From contig NZ_BBRM01000002.1 in the NCBI RefSeq assembly GCF_002090155.1, forward strand, positions 248,001 through 312,000: a stretch of DNA of 64,000 nt, given 5' to 3'. The stretch's first letter is position 1. Every line of letters starts with the position of its first letter. Shown piece by piece: positions 18,097 to 26,147 of this stretch. The stretch comes from Demequina sp. NBRC 110056. Lineage in GTDB: Bacteria > Actinomycetota > Actinomycetes > Actinomycetales > Demequinaceae. Under the pieces are notes generated by a model. That model saw only the letters and a list, made by a program, of their open reading frames with translations. It ran no database searches and was not told the DNA's origin. A program made the translations under genes and the position numbers.

Positions 18097-19137
18097 GTGG
18101 CCACCCTGCAGGACCTGCTGTCCCGACTCGTCGAGCATGAGGACCTGACCGCGGAGGAGACGGCCGCCGTCATGGATGACGTCCTCACCGATGCGGCGTC
18201 GCCGGTGCAGGTCGCCGGATTCCTCGCCGCGCTCCGAGTCAAGCGCGAGACCGCGGCGGAGGTCGCGGGTCTCGCCTCCGCGATGCTCGATCACGCGGTG
18301 CGGTTCGAGGTGCCGGGCCGGACCGTGGACATCGTCGGCACGGGCGGCGACGGCGCGCACACCGTCAACATCTCGACCATGGCGTCGATCGTGATCGCCG
18401 GCACGGGACTGACCGTCGTCAAGCACGGCAACCGCGCTGCGACGTCGAAGTCGGGCAGTGCCGATGTGCTGGCCGCCCTGGGCGTGAACCTCGACCTCCC
18501 GCCGGAGAGGGTCGCGGAGCTGGCCACCGAGGTGGGCATCACCTTCTGCTTCGCCCAGGTCTTCCACCCCTCGATGCGCTACGCGATGCCCATCCGCAAG
18601 GAGCTGGGCGTGCCTACGACGTTCAACATCCTGGGGCCGCTCACGAACCCCGCGCAGCCGCAGGCGACAGCGATCGGCTCGTCGAGCATGCGCGTGTCGC
18701 CCGTCATCGCGGGCGTGATCGCTTCGCAGGGACGCGAGGCGATCGTGTTCCACGGAGACGACGGGCTCGACGAGCTCGCGCCGACGGCGCCGTCGACGCT
18801 GTGGGAGGTCCGTGGCGGCGAGGTGCTCGAGATGCGCCTCGACCCGGTGGCGGATCTCGGTCTGGCCGCGATCACGCTCGAGGACCTGCGCGGCGGGGAG
18901 GCATCCGAGAACGCAGCCGTCGCGCGCGACGTGCTGGGCGGCGCTCAGGGACCGGTGCGCGACACCGTCCTGCTCAACGCCGCCGCGGGTCTGGTCGCCG
19001 ACGCCGCGCTCGACGGCACGCGGTCCGGGACGATCGCCGAGCGGTTCGAGGCCGCCATCGTGCACGCGGCGCGTTCGATCGACTCCGGAGACGCCGCAGC
19101 CGCCCTCGATCGCTGGGCCGCGGCCTCCCAGTCCTGA
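18097..19137 (+). CDS. trpD: Anthranilate phosphoribosyltransferase
   Basis: TrpD joins anthranilate to PRPP in tryptophan synthesis. The 346-residue protein has all motifs: IVGTGGDGAHTVNIST (PRPP pyrophosphate loop), KHGNRAATSKSGSADVLAALG, the anthranilate segment FAQVFHPSMRY and NILGPLTNP. The GTG start at 18097 has a strong GAGGAGG site. It is isolated from other trp genes, next to ctaE/qcr as in mycobacteria, where it also stands alone. It is convergent with the exonuclease gene, with a 19-bp direct repeat at its 3' end. Confidence 0.96.
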   Translation: MATLQDLLSRLVEHEDLTAEETAAVMDDVLTDAASPVQVAGFLAALRVKRETAAEVAGLASAMLDHAVRFEVPGRTVDIVGTGGDGAHTVNISTMASIVIAGTGLTVVKHGNRAATSKSGSADVLAALGVNLDLPPERVAELATEVGITFCFAQVFHPSMRYAMPIRKELGVPTTFNILGPLTNPAQPQATAIGSSSMRVSPVIAGVIASQGREAIVFHGDDGLDELAPTAPSTLWEVRGGEVLEMRLDPVADLGLAAITLEDLRGGEASENAAVARDVLGGAQGPVRDTVLLNAAAGLVADAALDGTRSGTIAERFEAAIVHAARSIDSGDAAAALDRWAAASQS

Positions 19138-19168
19138 CGCGCGGGCTCTCCAGTCCTGACGTGCGGGC
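19128..19168. repeat. 19-bp direct repeat spanning the trpD stop
   Basis: CCAGTCCTGACGCGCGGGC (19128-19146) is repeated with one mismatch at 19150-19168, a 22-base period. The first copy contains the trpD stop codon. It looks like a small tandem duplication at the gene end. Confidence 0.7.
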
Positions 19169-19185
19169 ACTGGAAGCCTCCGCGC

Positions 19186-20880
19186 TCAGAAGACCGTCGC
19201 ATCCCGCTGCGGGCTGGAGTCGGCGCGGCGCGCCTCCACCCAGCGCAGGTGGCTGCCCGCGCTGCCCACGGGCGACGCCCACTCGCCGTCCACGTGGAGG
19301 AGGCGGGTCCCCGGGCGCTCGAGCCAGCGCAGCACGAGCTCCTGCTCCTCGATGAGGACGTGGTCGCCGATCTCGAGGCGGTGCCAGCTCGACCGCAGCT
19401 CGTCCGCGGCCGCCCACACGCCTTCGTCGACGCGCGCTGCGCCGGTCAGCGCGCCGCCCGAGGTGGCCATCAGCTCCCAGCGGTCGTCGATGCGCCGGAC
19501 CGCGACGATGCTGCAGGCGGCCAGGCTGCGCAGGCGCTCCTGGCGTGCTGCGGCGTCCACCACGGCGCTCAGCGCGTCGCGCACCTCCTTGGCGCGTTCG
19601 TAGTCGAGCCGCTCGGCGTGGTGGGCGACGGCTGCCTCGAGCGCGTCGACCACGAGGGAGACGTCTCCGTCGAGAGCGGCGCGGGCTCGGTCCGCCGTCT
19701 CCGAGTAGCCCGACTCGGATCCGCGCACGCACGGAGCGAGGCACGCCCCGGTGTCCTTGAGGATGCAGGCGCGGGCGTGCGCGCGTGGCTCGATCGTGAG
19801 TCGCGTGGTGCAGGTGCGGACCCCCAGCGCGTCCTGCAGCGCCTCGATCGCCTCGCGGGCCGCGGAGCCGGAGCGCATCGGGCCGAGCCAACCGTCGCGA
19901 CCAGCGGCGGCCTTGGTGATGGACAGGCGTGGGTAGCGCTCGTCCGTCAGGCGAACCCATGCGGCGTGCTCGGGCCGTGTCGACTTGCGGTTGTAGCGAG
20001 GGCGCAGCTGGTCGATCATCCGAATCTCGAGGACGTTGGCCTCGAGCTCGCTCGCGCACACGGTCGTGTCGACGTCGGCGGCGAGCTCGAGCATCTCGCG
20101 GATGCCGCGCCGGGTCTCGCCGCGCGTGAAGTAGGACTTGACGCGCGACCGCAGGTTGCGCGACGTGCCGACGTACAGGCTCTCTCCGCGCGGACCGCGG
20201 AACACGTACACGCCGGGCTTCGAGGGCACCTTGTCCGCCATGGTCGCCTTGCGACGCAGGGTGCTCGGCACGGGGTTGCGCAGGGCGTCGAGGTCCTCGC
20301 GGTGCGTGATGCCGAACGCGGCGAGCCGTTCGAGCATCCCGTGCAGGACCTCGGACGTCGCTCGGGCGTCCTCGAGCGCTCGGTGGTTGGGCGTCACTGC
20401 GGTGCCGAACACGCGAGCGAGGGTCGACAGCTTCTTGTTGGGCGCCTCCTCCTTGGTGGTGGCGCGCCGAGCGAGGGTCACCGTGTCCACGATCTCGGGG
20501 CGTGGCCAGTCGTAGCCCTCCGCGGCGCACGCCGCCTTGAGGAAGCCCACGTCGAAGCGCGCGTTGTGCGCCACGAGGACCGCGTCGCCGAGGAACTCGA
20601 GGAACGACGGCATTACCTCGCCGATGCGCGGTGCGGCGGTGACCATCGCGTCCGTGATGCCCGTGAGCGCGACGATCATGGGTGGGATCGCCGCGCCGGG
20701 GTCGACGAGCGTCTGGTACTCGCCGATCACCTCGCCGCCGCGCGTCTTGACCGCGCCGATCTCGGTGATGCCGCAGTCGCGAGGAGACGCCCCCGTGGTC
20801 TCGAGGTCGACCACCACGAAGGTGGTCGCGGAGAGCGGTTCGCCGATGTCGGCGAGCGTCGCCTGCGCGGATGCGGTCAT
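19186..20880 (-). CDS. DEDD exonuclease fused to a GIY-YIG (UvrC-like) nuclease (Rv2191-like)
   Basis: A 564-residue two-nuclease fusion. Residues 20-190 are a DnaQ-type 3'-5' exonuclease with VVVDLETTG, VAHNARFDVGFL and HRALEDARAT (DEDDh set). Residues about 215-310 are a GIY-YIG domain (KPGVYVFRGPRGESLYVGTSRNLRSRV). A UvrC-like middle region follows (ACILKDTGACLAPCVRG, then an LDYERAKEVRDAL UVR-type helix). The RNase H-like half of UvrC is replaced by an unrecognised C-terminus. It probably acts in DNA repair. ATG 20880 has TACCGT seven bases upstream. Confidence 0.9.
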   Translation of the reverse strand: MTASAQATLADIGEPLSATTFVVVDLETTGASPRDCGITEIGAVKTRGGEVIGEYQTLVDPGAAIPPMIVALTGITDAMVTAAPRIGEVMPSFLEFLGDAVLVAHNARFDVGFLKAACAAEGYDWPRPEIVDTVTLARRATTKEEAPNKKLSTLARVFGTAVTPNHRALEDARATSEVLHGMLERLAAFGITHREDLDALRNPVPSTLRRKATMADKVPSKPGVYVFRGPRGESLYVGTSRNLRSRVKSYFTRGETRRGIREMLELAADVDTTVCASELEANVLEIRMIDQLRPRYNRKSTRPEHAAWVRLTDERYPRLSITKAAAGRDGWLGPMRSGSAAREAIEALQDALGVRTCTTRLTIEPRAHARACILKDTGACLAPCVRGSESGYSETADRARAALDGDVSLVVDALEAAVAHHAERLDYERAKEVRDALSAVVDAAARQERLRSLAACSIVAVRRIDDRWELMATSGGALTGAARVDEGVWAAADELRSSWHRLEIGDHVLIEEQELVLRWLERPGTRLLHVDGEWASPVGSAGSHLRWVEARRADSSPQRDATVF

Positions 20881-20958
20881 GGTGACGACGGTACGCCCGG
20901 CCCCTGACAGCGATCGCCGGCGGCGGCGATGTCAGAGGGTGTCCCTAGCGTGAGACGC
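20881..20958. promoter_or_regulatory. Divergent leaderless promoters, exonuclease fusion and Cys-rich mini-protein
   Basis: TACCGT (20888-20893, minus strand) and TAGCGT (20946-20951, plus strand) each sit seven bases from their start codon. No Shine-Dalgarno is seen for either gene. Confidence 0.5.
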
Positions 20959-21171
20959 ATGATCATCGACTGCGATTCATGCGAGGTCCGCGGCAAGGCG
21001 TGCGGCGACTGCGTGGTGTCCTTCCTGACGATCCCGGTGCGACAGCCCGAGCCCGTCGAGATGGACGACGACCAAGCAGCAGCCGTCGACGCCCTGGTGC
21101 AGGGAGGCCTCGTGCCGCCGCTGCGCCTGGTGTCATCCGAGCGCCCCACCCGCGGCATCCGCGCCAGCTGA
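20959..21171 (+). CDS. Small four-cysteine protein, function unknown
   Basis: A 70-residue protein starting MIIDCDSCEVRGKACGDCVV. The four cysteines form C-x2-C-x5-C-x2-C at the very N-terminus, a spacing suited to zinc or an Fe-S centre. The rest is acidic and low in hydrophobic residues. Similar short proteins sit beside Rv2191-like genes in actinobacteria, but I know of no function. ATG 20959 is supported by TAGCGT seven bases upstream, so the ten-codon upstream extension is rejected. Confidence 0.7.
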   Translation: MIIDCDSCEVRGKACGDCVVSFLTIPVRQPEPVEMDDDQAAAVDALVQGGLVPPLRLVSSERPTRGIRAS

Positions 21172-21203
21172 GCGCGCATCGGCCCGTGTGGGCGCCGGCT
21201 GTT

Positions 21204-21232
21204 GGGCGTGCCCCCGTGGGCACACGCCCTTT
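21204..21232 (+). terminator. Terminator after the four-cysteine protein
   Basis: GGGCGTG (21204-21210) pairs with CACGCCC (21223-21229), with an inner CCC/GGG stem, followed by TTT. It lies 32 bases after the stop, in the 139-base convergent gap before the acyl-CoA ligase. Confidence 0.65.
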
Positions 21233-21310
21233 GGCAACCGCCGACCGGGCACGTCGGCGCGCCGGGTCCGAGCCGAGGCGCGCCCAACGGCGACCCGCCC
21301 TGAGCGTGGC

Positions 21311-23104
21311 TCAGCTGTGCGAGTGCTTCGACGAGTAGATGCCGTCGATGACGTCGGCGTACTCCTCGAGCACGCGCCCGCGCTTGACCTTCATGGACGG
21401 CGTGAGCATCCCGTTGTCGATCGTGAGGTCGTCGCTCAGGATGCGGAAGGTACGCACCGACTCGGCCTTCGACACGGCGGTGTTCGCGCGATCGATCGCC
21501 TTCTGGACACGCGACAGGATGCGCTCGTCCGTGGCCGCCTGCTCGACGGTCATCGGCTCGAGACCCTTGCTCTTCAGCCAGCCGGGGAGGGCCTCCGCGT
21601 CGAGGGTCACGAGCGCAGCGATGAAGGGCTGGGCGTCTCCGACCACGACGCACTGGCTCACCAGCACGTAGGAGCGGATCCGGTCCTCGAGCTCTGCCGG
21701 AGCGACGTTCTTGCCGCCCGCGGTGACGATCAGCTCCTTCTTGCGGCCCGTGATGGTGAGGTAGCCGTCCTCGTCCTGGGTGCCGATGTCGCCCGTGTGG
21801 AACCAGCCGTCGGCGATGGCCTCCGAGGTCGCGTCGGGGTTGCGGTGATAGCCCTCGAACAGCTGCTCGCCGCGCATCAGCACCTCGCCGTCCGCGGCGA
21901 TCGAGACCTCGATGCCGGGCAGCGGCGGGCCGACGGTGCCGATCTTCGACAGCTCGGGCAGGTTGACGTGCGACGCGGCGTTGGTCTCGGTGAGCCCGTA
22001 GCCCTCCAGCACCGTGAGCCCGAGGCCGCGGTAGAAGTGACCGAGGCGGTCGCCCAGCGGCGCGGAGCCGGAGATCGCCCAGTGCGCCTTGCCGCCGAGC
22101 ACCTCGCGGATCTTGGACAGCACGAGGCGGTCGGCGACGGCGTGGCGCACCTTGAGCGGGAGCGACGGCCCGCCGGTGTCCAGCGACTTCGAGTAGTCGA
22201 TCGCCTGCTTGGCTGCCCAGCGGAAGATCTTGACCTTGCCGCCCTCCGCGGCCTTCTGCTCAGAGGAGTTGTACACCTTCTCGAACACGCGCGGCACGGC
22301 GAGCACGAGGGTCGGGTGGAACGACTGCATGGCGGGCACGAGCTTGCTGGGGTCGGGGCAGAAGCCGATCACCATGCCGGACGCGACCAGCGCGATCTCG
22401 ACCAGGCGCGCGAGCGAGTGCGCGAGCGTGAGGAACAGGACGGTCGAGGCGCCCTCCTCGAACAGGACGGCGCCCATCTTGTCCTGGATGCCGGTGATGT
22501 GTCGCACGTAGGAGAAGTGGGTGAGGCGGACGCCCTTCGGCCGCCCTGTTGTGCCGGAGGTGTACATGATCGTCGCCAGCGACTCGTGGGTGAGGGTCGC
22601 GGTGCGCGCGGCGAGCACGTCGTCGGTGACCGATGCACCCTGTGCGGCGAGCGCGTCGACGGCGCCCTCGTCGATGGTGAGCACCGTCTCGATGGGGCTC
22701 TCCTCGTCCTGTGCCGCCGCGCGGGTGCGCGCTGCGTGCTCGGGCGTCTCGGCGACCACCACCTTCACCTCGGCGTCCGAGGTGATCCAATCGATCTGCG
22801 ACTCGGAGGACGTGTCGTAGATCGGGACCGGGATCGCGCCCGCGGACATGATCGCGAAGTCGAGGACCGTCCACTCGTAGCGCGTGCGCGACAGGATCGC
22901 GACTCGATCGCCGGCCTCGACGCCCATCGCGATGAGGCCCTTGGCGACGTCGTTGACGTGCTGCTGCGCCTGCGCACCGGTCACGTCCACCCACGCGTCG
23001 TTCGCGTCGGGGTAGCGCATGACCACCCTGTCGGCGTGCTGGGTCCACGCGGCGGACACAAGCGCGATGATGCTGGGCGGATAGTCGGTCGCGGGGCTTC
23101 CCAT
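21311..23104 (-). CDS. Long-chain fatty acid-CoA ligase (AMP-forming)
   Basis: A 597-residue adenylate-forming enzyme that activates fatty acids to acyl-CoA. ANL-family motifs are intact: IMYTSGTTGRPKGVRLTH (A3), EGYGLTETNAASH (A5), GWFHTGDIGTQDEDGYLTITGRKKELI (A7-A8) and a C-terminal PSMKVKRG lysine region. It resembles FadD15-type ligases. I choose ATG 23104 because GGAG sits five bases upstream. A GTG at 23140 would add twelve residues. It is divergent from the ROK kinase. Confidence 0.92.
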   Translation of the reverse strand: MGSPATDYPPSIIALVSAAWTQHADRVVMRYPDANDAWVDVTGAQAQQHVNDVAKGLIAMGVEAGDRVAILSRTRYEWTVLDFAIMSAGAIPVPIYDTSSESQIDWITSDAEVKVVVAETPEHAARTRAAAQDEESPIETVLTIDEGAVDALAAQGASVTDDVLAARTATLTHESLATIMYTSGTTGRPKGVRLTHFSYVRHITGIQDKMGAVLFEEGASTVLFLTLAHSLARLVEIALVASGMVIGFCPDPSKLVPAMQSFHPTLVLAVPRVFEKVYNSSEQKAAEGGKVKIFRWAAKQAIDYSKSLDTGGPSLPLKVRHAVADRLVLSKIREVLGGKAHWAISGSAPLGDRLGHFYRGLGLTVLEGYGLTETNAASHVNLPELSKIGTVGPPLPGIEVSIAADGEVLMRGEQLFEGYHRNPDATSEAIADGWFHTGDIGTQDEDGYLTITGRKKELIVTAGGKNVAPAELEDRIRSYVLVSQCVVVGDAQPFIAALVTLDAEALPGWLKSKGLEPMTVEQAATDERILSRVQKAIDRANTAVSKAESVRTFRILSDDLTIDNGMLTPSMKVKRGRVLEEYADVIDGIYSSKHSHS

Positions 23105-23185
23105 GGTGTCTCCATTGGCAGTCAGGACGGTGACGCTCACGATACTCTCTTGGGTGAGCCACCACCGACCCTGGGAGAACCCTTC
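23105..23185. promoter_or_regulatory. Intergenic promoter region, acyl-CoA ligase and ROK kinase
   Basis: On the plus strand GATACT (23141-23146) is a plausible -10 for the ROK gene, giving a leader of about 33 bases with a GGGAGAA ribosome binding site. If the ligase starts at GTG 23140, the gap shrinks to 45 bases. Confidence 0.35.
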
Positions 23186-24151
23186 ATGCATGCGATTGGC
23201 GTAGACATCGGCGGCACCAAGATCGCGGTCGGTGTGGTCGACGCGGAGGGCGCCATCGTCGAGAAGGTGCGCCGCAAGACGCAGCCGGAGAACGCCGCGA
23301 GCATCGACGCCGCCATCGCCGACGCGGTCGCCGAGCTGTCCGAGCGTCACGAGTTCCACCACGTGGGACTCGCCGCCGCGGGATTCGTCTCATCGGACCG
23401 CCGCCGAGTGCTGTTCGCCCCGAACATCGCGTGGCGCGAGTACGACCTCGCGGACAAGGTCGAGGCGCTCATCGGACGTGACGACATCCAGGTGGTCGTC
23501 GAGAACGACGCGAACGCCGCCGGCTGGGGCGAGTACCGCTTCGGGGCCGGCCGCGATGTCAGCCACATGATCATGCTCACGATCGGCACGGGCCTGGGCG
23601 CGGCGATCATCGCCGAGGGGCAGCTGGTGCGTGGCGCCTACGGCTTCGCCGCCGAGCTGGGTCACCTCCGCGTCAAGCCCGGCGGACACCCGTGCGGGTG
23701 CGGTCATCGCGGGTGCTGGGAGCAGTACGCCTCGGGCTCCGCGCTCGTGCGCGAGGCGCGCCGCGCCGCCGCCGAGCGGTCGGTGCGCGCCGCTGGCCTC
23801 ATCGAGCGTGCCGGCGGAGATCCGGCCAAGATCACCGGCCCGCACGTGACCGCAGCGGCGGAGGACGGAGACGAGCTCGGCATCGAGCTGCTCGCCGAGC
23901 TGGGGGAGTGGATCGGCGCCGGTTCGGCTTCGCTTGCCGCGGTGCTCGATCCGGAGGCGTTCGTCGTCGGCGGCGGGGTCATCGGCGCGGGCGAGATGCT
24001 CCTGGCGCCGGCACGTGAGTCGTACCTCGAGCATCTGCCTGCGCTCGGCCATCGGCCCGTGGCGCCCATCGTCGCCGCCGCCATGGGCAACGATGCGGGA
24101 ATCGTGGGAGCCGCGGCGCTGGCTCGCGAGGCCGCGCCGTTGCAGGGCTGA
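23186..24151 (+). CDS. ROK-family glucokinase
   Basis: A 321-residue sugar kinase of the ROK family. It has the N-terminal phosphate loop VDIGGTKIAVGVVD, the catalytic segment VVENDANAAGWGEYRFGA and LTIGTGLGAAIIAEGQLVRG. The zinc motif HLRVKPGGHPCGCGHRGCWEQYAS is C-x-C-x4-C preceded by His. It most likely phosphorylates glucose (or polyphosphate/ATP-glucose) as the entry to glycolysis, and the phosphofructokinase gene lies just downstream. ATG 23186 follows a GGGAGAA site. Confidence 0.9.
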   Translation: MHAIGVDIGGTKIAVGVVDAEGAIVEKVRRKTQPENAASIDAAIADAVAELSERHEFHHVGLAAAGFVSSDRRRVLFAPNIAWREYDLADKVEALIGRDDIQVVVENDANAAGWGEYRFGAGRDVSHMIMLTIGTGLGAAIIAEGQLVRGAYGFAAELGHLRVKPGGHPCGCGHRGCWEQYASGSALVREARRAAAERSVRAAGLIERAGGDPAKITGPHVTAAAEDGDELGIELLAELGEWIGAGSASLAAVLDPEAFVVGGGVIGAGEMLLAPARESYLEHLPALGHRPVAPIVAAAMGNDAGIVGAAALAREAAPLQG

Positions 24152-24174
24152 GGGAAGCGAGGAGCCGTCCAGGC

Positions 24175-24888
24175 ATGAGCGCCTACTACACGCTGTTCAA
24201 GCACGTGCTGATCGGACCCCCGCTCAAGGGCTACTACCGCCCGTGGGTCGAGGGGGAGGAGCACGTGCCTCCGACCGGCGGCGCGATCCTGGCGTCGAAC
24301 CACCTCGCGGTCTCCGACTCCTTCTTCCTTCCCCTCGTGATCAAGCGCAAGGTCGTCTTCCTGGGCAAGTCCGAGTACTTCACCGGCAAGGGCGTCAAGG
24401 GCTACGCGACGCGCTCGTTCATGGAGGGCGTCGGCACCATCCCGGTGCACCGCGGCGGCGGCCGCGCCTCCGAGGCGGCGCTGCGCACGGGACTGCAGGT
24501 GCTCCAGGGCGGCGAGCTGCTCGGCATCTACCCGGAGGGCACGCGCAGCCCCGACGGCCGCCTCTTCCGCGGCAAGACGGGCGTCGCACGCATGGCCATC
24601 GAGGCCGGCGTGCCCATCATCCCTGTGGCCATGATCGGCACGGACGTCGCCCAGCCCATCGGCCAGGTCGTGCCCAAGCGCACGGACATCGGCGTGCGCA
24701 TCGGCCCGGCGGTGCGCCTCGAGGCGTACGCCGGCCGTCAGGACGACCGCGACGCGTTGCGGGAGGTCACCGACCACGTGATGGGCGCCATTCAGGAGCT
24801 GTCGGGACAGGAGTACGTCGACCGCGACTCTGCGCAGTACAAGCGCGAGCTCGACCGCGGCGCCAAGGGCTCCGGTCCCGGAGCCTGA
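24175..24888 (+). CDS. plsC: 1-acylglycerol-3-phosphate O-acyltransferase family protein
   Basis: A 237-residue PlsC-type acyltransferase that makes phosphatidic acid from lysophosphatidic acid at the membrane. The HX4D active site is NHLAVSDSFFLP, and the substrate motif is GIYPEGTRSPDG. No strong transmembrane helix is present, so it is probably peripheral. It begins 23 bases after the glucokinase and may be co-transcribed. The link to the acyl-CoA ligase across the divergent promoter is functional context only. Confidence 0.9.
   Translation: MSAYYTLFKHVLIGPPLKGYYRPWVEGEEHVPPTGGAILASNHLAVSDSFFLPLVIKRKVVFLGKSEYFTGKGVKGYATRSFMEGVGTIPVHRGGGRASEAALRTGLQVLQGGELLGIYPEGTRSPDGRLFRGKTGVARMAIEAGVPIIPVAMIGTDVAQPIGQVVPKRTDIGVRIGPAVRLEAYAGRQDDRDALREVTDHVMGAIQELSGQEYVDRDSAQYKRELDRGAKGSGPGA
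24868..24885 (+). terminator. Perfect hairpin at the plsC 3' end
   Basis: GGCTCCG (24868-24874) pairs with CGGAGCC (24879-24885) with a GTCC loop immediately before the plsC stop. It may end transcription ahead of the pfp promoter. There is no U-tract. Confidence 0.45.
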
Positions 24889-24903
24889 CCCCCGACCGCG
24901 CCC

Positions 24904-24939
24904 TATGATGGGCGGGTCATCCCTCCACCACGAAAGGTT
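24904..24939 (+). promoter_or_regulatory. pfp promoter -10 box and ribosome binding site
   Basis: TATGAT (24904-24909) is the best -10 match in this stretch. A start near 24916 would give a leader of about 28 bases with a GAAAGG site before the ATG at 24944. No clear -35 was found. Confidence 0.5.
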
Positions 24940-24943
24940 CACC

Positions 24944-26143
24944 ATGTCGGTCCGTCGTGTCGCTCTGCTCACCGCAGGCGGTTTCGCCCCGTGCCTGTCC
25001 TCCGCTGTGGGCGGTCTCATCGGTCGCTACACCGAGATCGCGCCGGAGGTCGAGATCATCGCGTATCAGCACGGCTACTGGGGACTGCTGCAGGGCAAGT
25101 ACGTGACGGTGTCCGAGGAGGTCCGTGAGAAGGCCGGCATCCTCCACGACTTCGGCGGATCGCCCATCGGCAACTCGCGCGTCAAGCTCACCAACGCCGC
25201 GGACTGCGTCAAGCGCGGGCTCGTCGAGGAGGGCCAGAACCCCCTCGAGGTCGCGGCCAACCAGCTCAAGGCCGACGGCGTTGACGTCCTCCACACGATC
25301 GGTGGCGACGACACCAACACGACCGCTGCCGACCTGGCCGCCTACCTCAAGGACAACGGCTACGACCTCACCGTCGTGGGCCTGCCCAAGACGATCGACA
25401 ACGACGTCGTGCCCATCAAGCAGTCGCTCGGCGCCTGGAGCGCGGCCGAGCAGGCCAGCGTCTTCGCGCAGAACGTCATCGGCGAGCACCGCTCGGGCCC
25501 GCGCATGCTCATCGTGCACGAGGTCATGGGCCGCGCGTGCGGCTGGCTGACGGCGGCGTCCGCGCTCAAGTACCGCCAGTGGCTCGACGGGCTCGAGTTC
25601 GTGCCCGAGATCGGCCTGTCGCGCGAGCGCTGGGAGATCCACGGCCTGTACGTGCCCGAGCAGTCGATCGACCTCGACGCGGAGGCCACCCGCCTCAAGG
25701 CCGTGATGGACGAGGTGGGCAACGTCAACATCTTCCTGTCGGAGGGTGCCGGCGTCCCCGAGATCGTCAAGGAGATCGAGGAGTCCGGCGGCGAGGTCGC
25801 GCGCGACCCGTTCGGCCACGTGCGCCTCGACGACATCAACCCCGGGCAGTGGTTCGCCAAGCAGTTCGCCGAGCGCATCGGCGCGGAGAAGGTCATGGTC
25901 CAGAAGTCGGGCTACTTCTCGCGCTCCGCGCGCGCCAACGCGCAGGACCTGCGCCTCATCAAGTCGATGACCGACTACGCCGTCGAGTGCGCCTTCAAGG
26001 GCGAGGCGGGCGTCATCGGCCACGACGAGGAGGACGGCGGCCGCCTCAAGTCGATCGCGTTCCCGCGCATCGCCGGTCACAAGCCGTTCGACACCACCAC
26101 CCCGTGGTACACCCGCACCCTGAGCGAGATCGGCCAGGCCTGA
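24944..26143 (+). CDS. pfp: Pyrophosphate-dependent 6-phosphofructokinase
   Basis: A 399-residue PfkA-family enzyme. It phosphorylates fructose 6-phosphate, here probably with PPi: the nucleotide-site motif reads GGDDTNTTAADLA (Asp after GGD, as in PPi enzymes) and the catalytic loop is LPKTIDNDV with the Lys typical of PPi use. MGRACGWLTAA and the C-terminal substrate residues near KSGYFSRSARAN are also family marks. It begins a two-gene operon, since aroG starts four bases after its stop. Coupling the PPi glycolytic step to the first shikimate step is notable. Confidence 0.9.
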   Translation: MSVRRVALLTAGGFAPCLSSAVGGLIGRYTEIAPEVEIIAYQHGYWGLLQGKYVTVSEEVREKAGILHDFGGSPIGNSRVKLTNAADCVKRGLVEEGQNPLEVAANQLKADGVDVLHTIGGDDTNTTAADLAAYLKDNGYDLTVVGLPKTIDNDVVPIKQSLGAWSAAEQASVFAQNVIGEHRSGPRMLIVHEVMGRACGWLTAASALKYRQWLDGLEFVPEIGLSRERWEIHGLYVPEQSIDLDAEATRLKAVMDEVGNVNIFLSEGAGVPEIVKEIEESGGEVARDPFGHVRLDDINPGQWFAKQFAERIGAEKVMVQKSGYFSRSARANAQDLRLIKSMTDYAVECAFKGEAGVIGHDEEDGGRLKSIAFPRIAGHKPFDTTTPWYTRTLSEIGQA

Positions 26144-26147
26144 CCGC

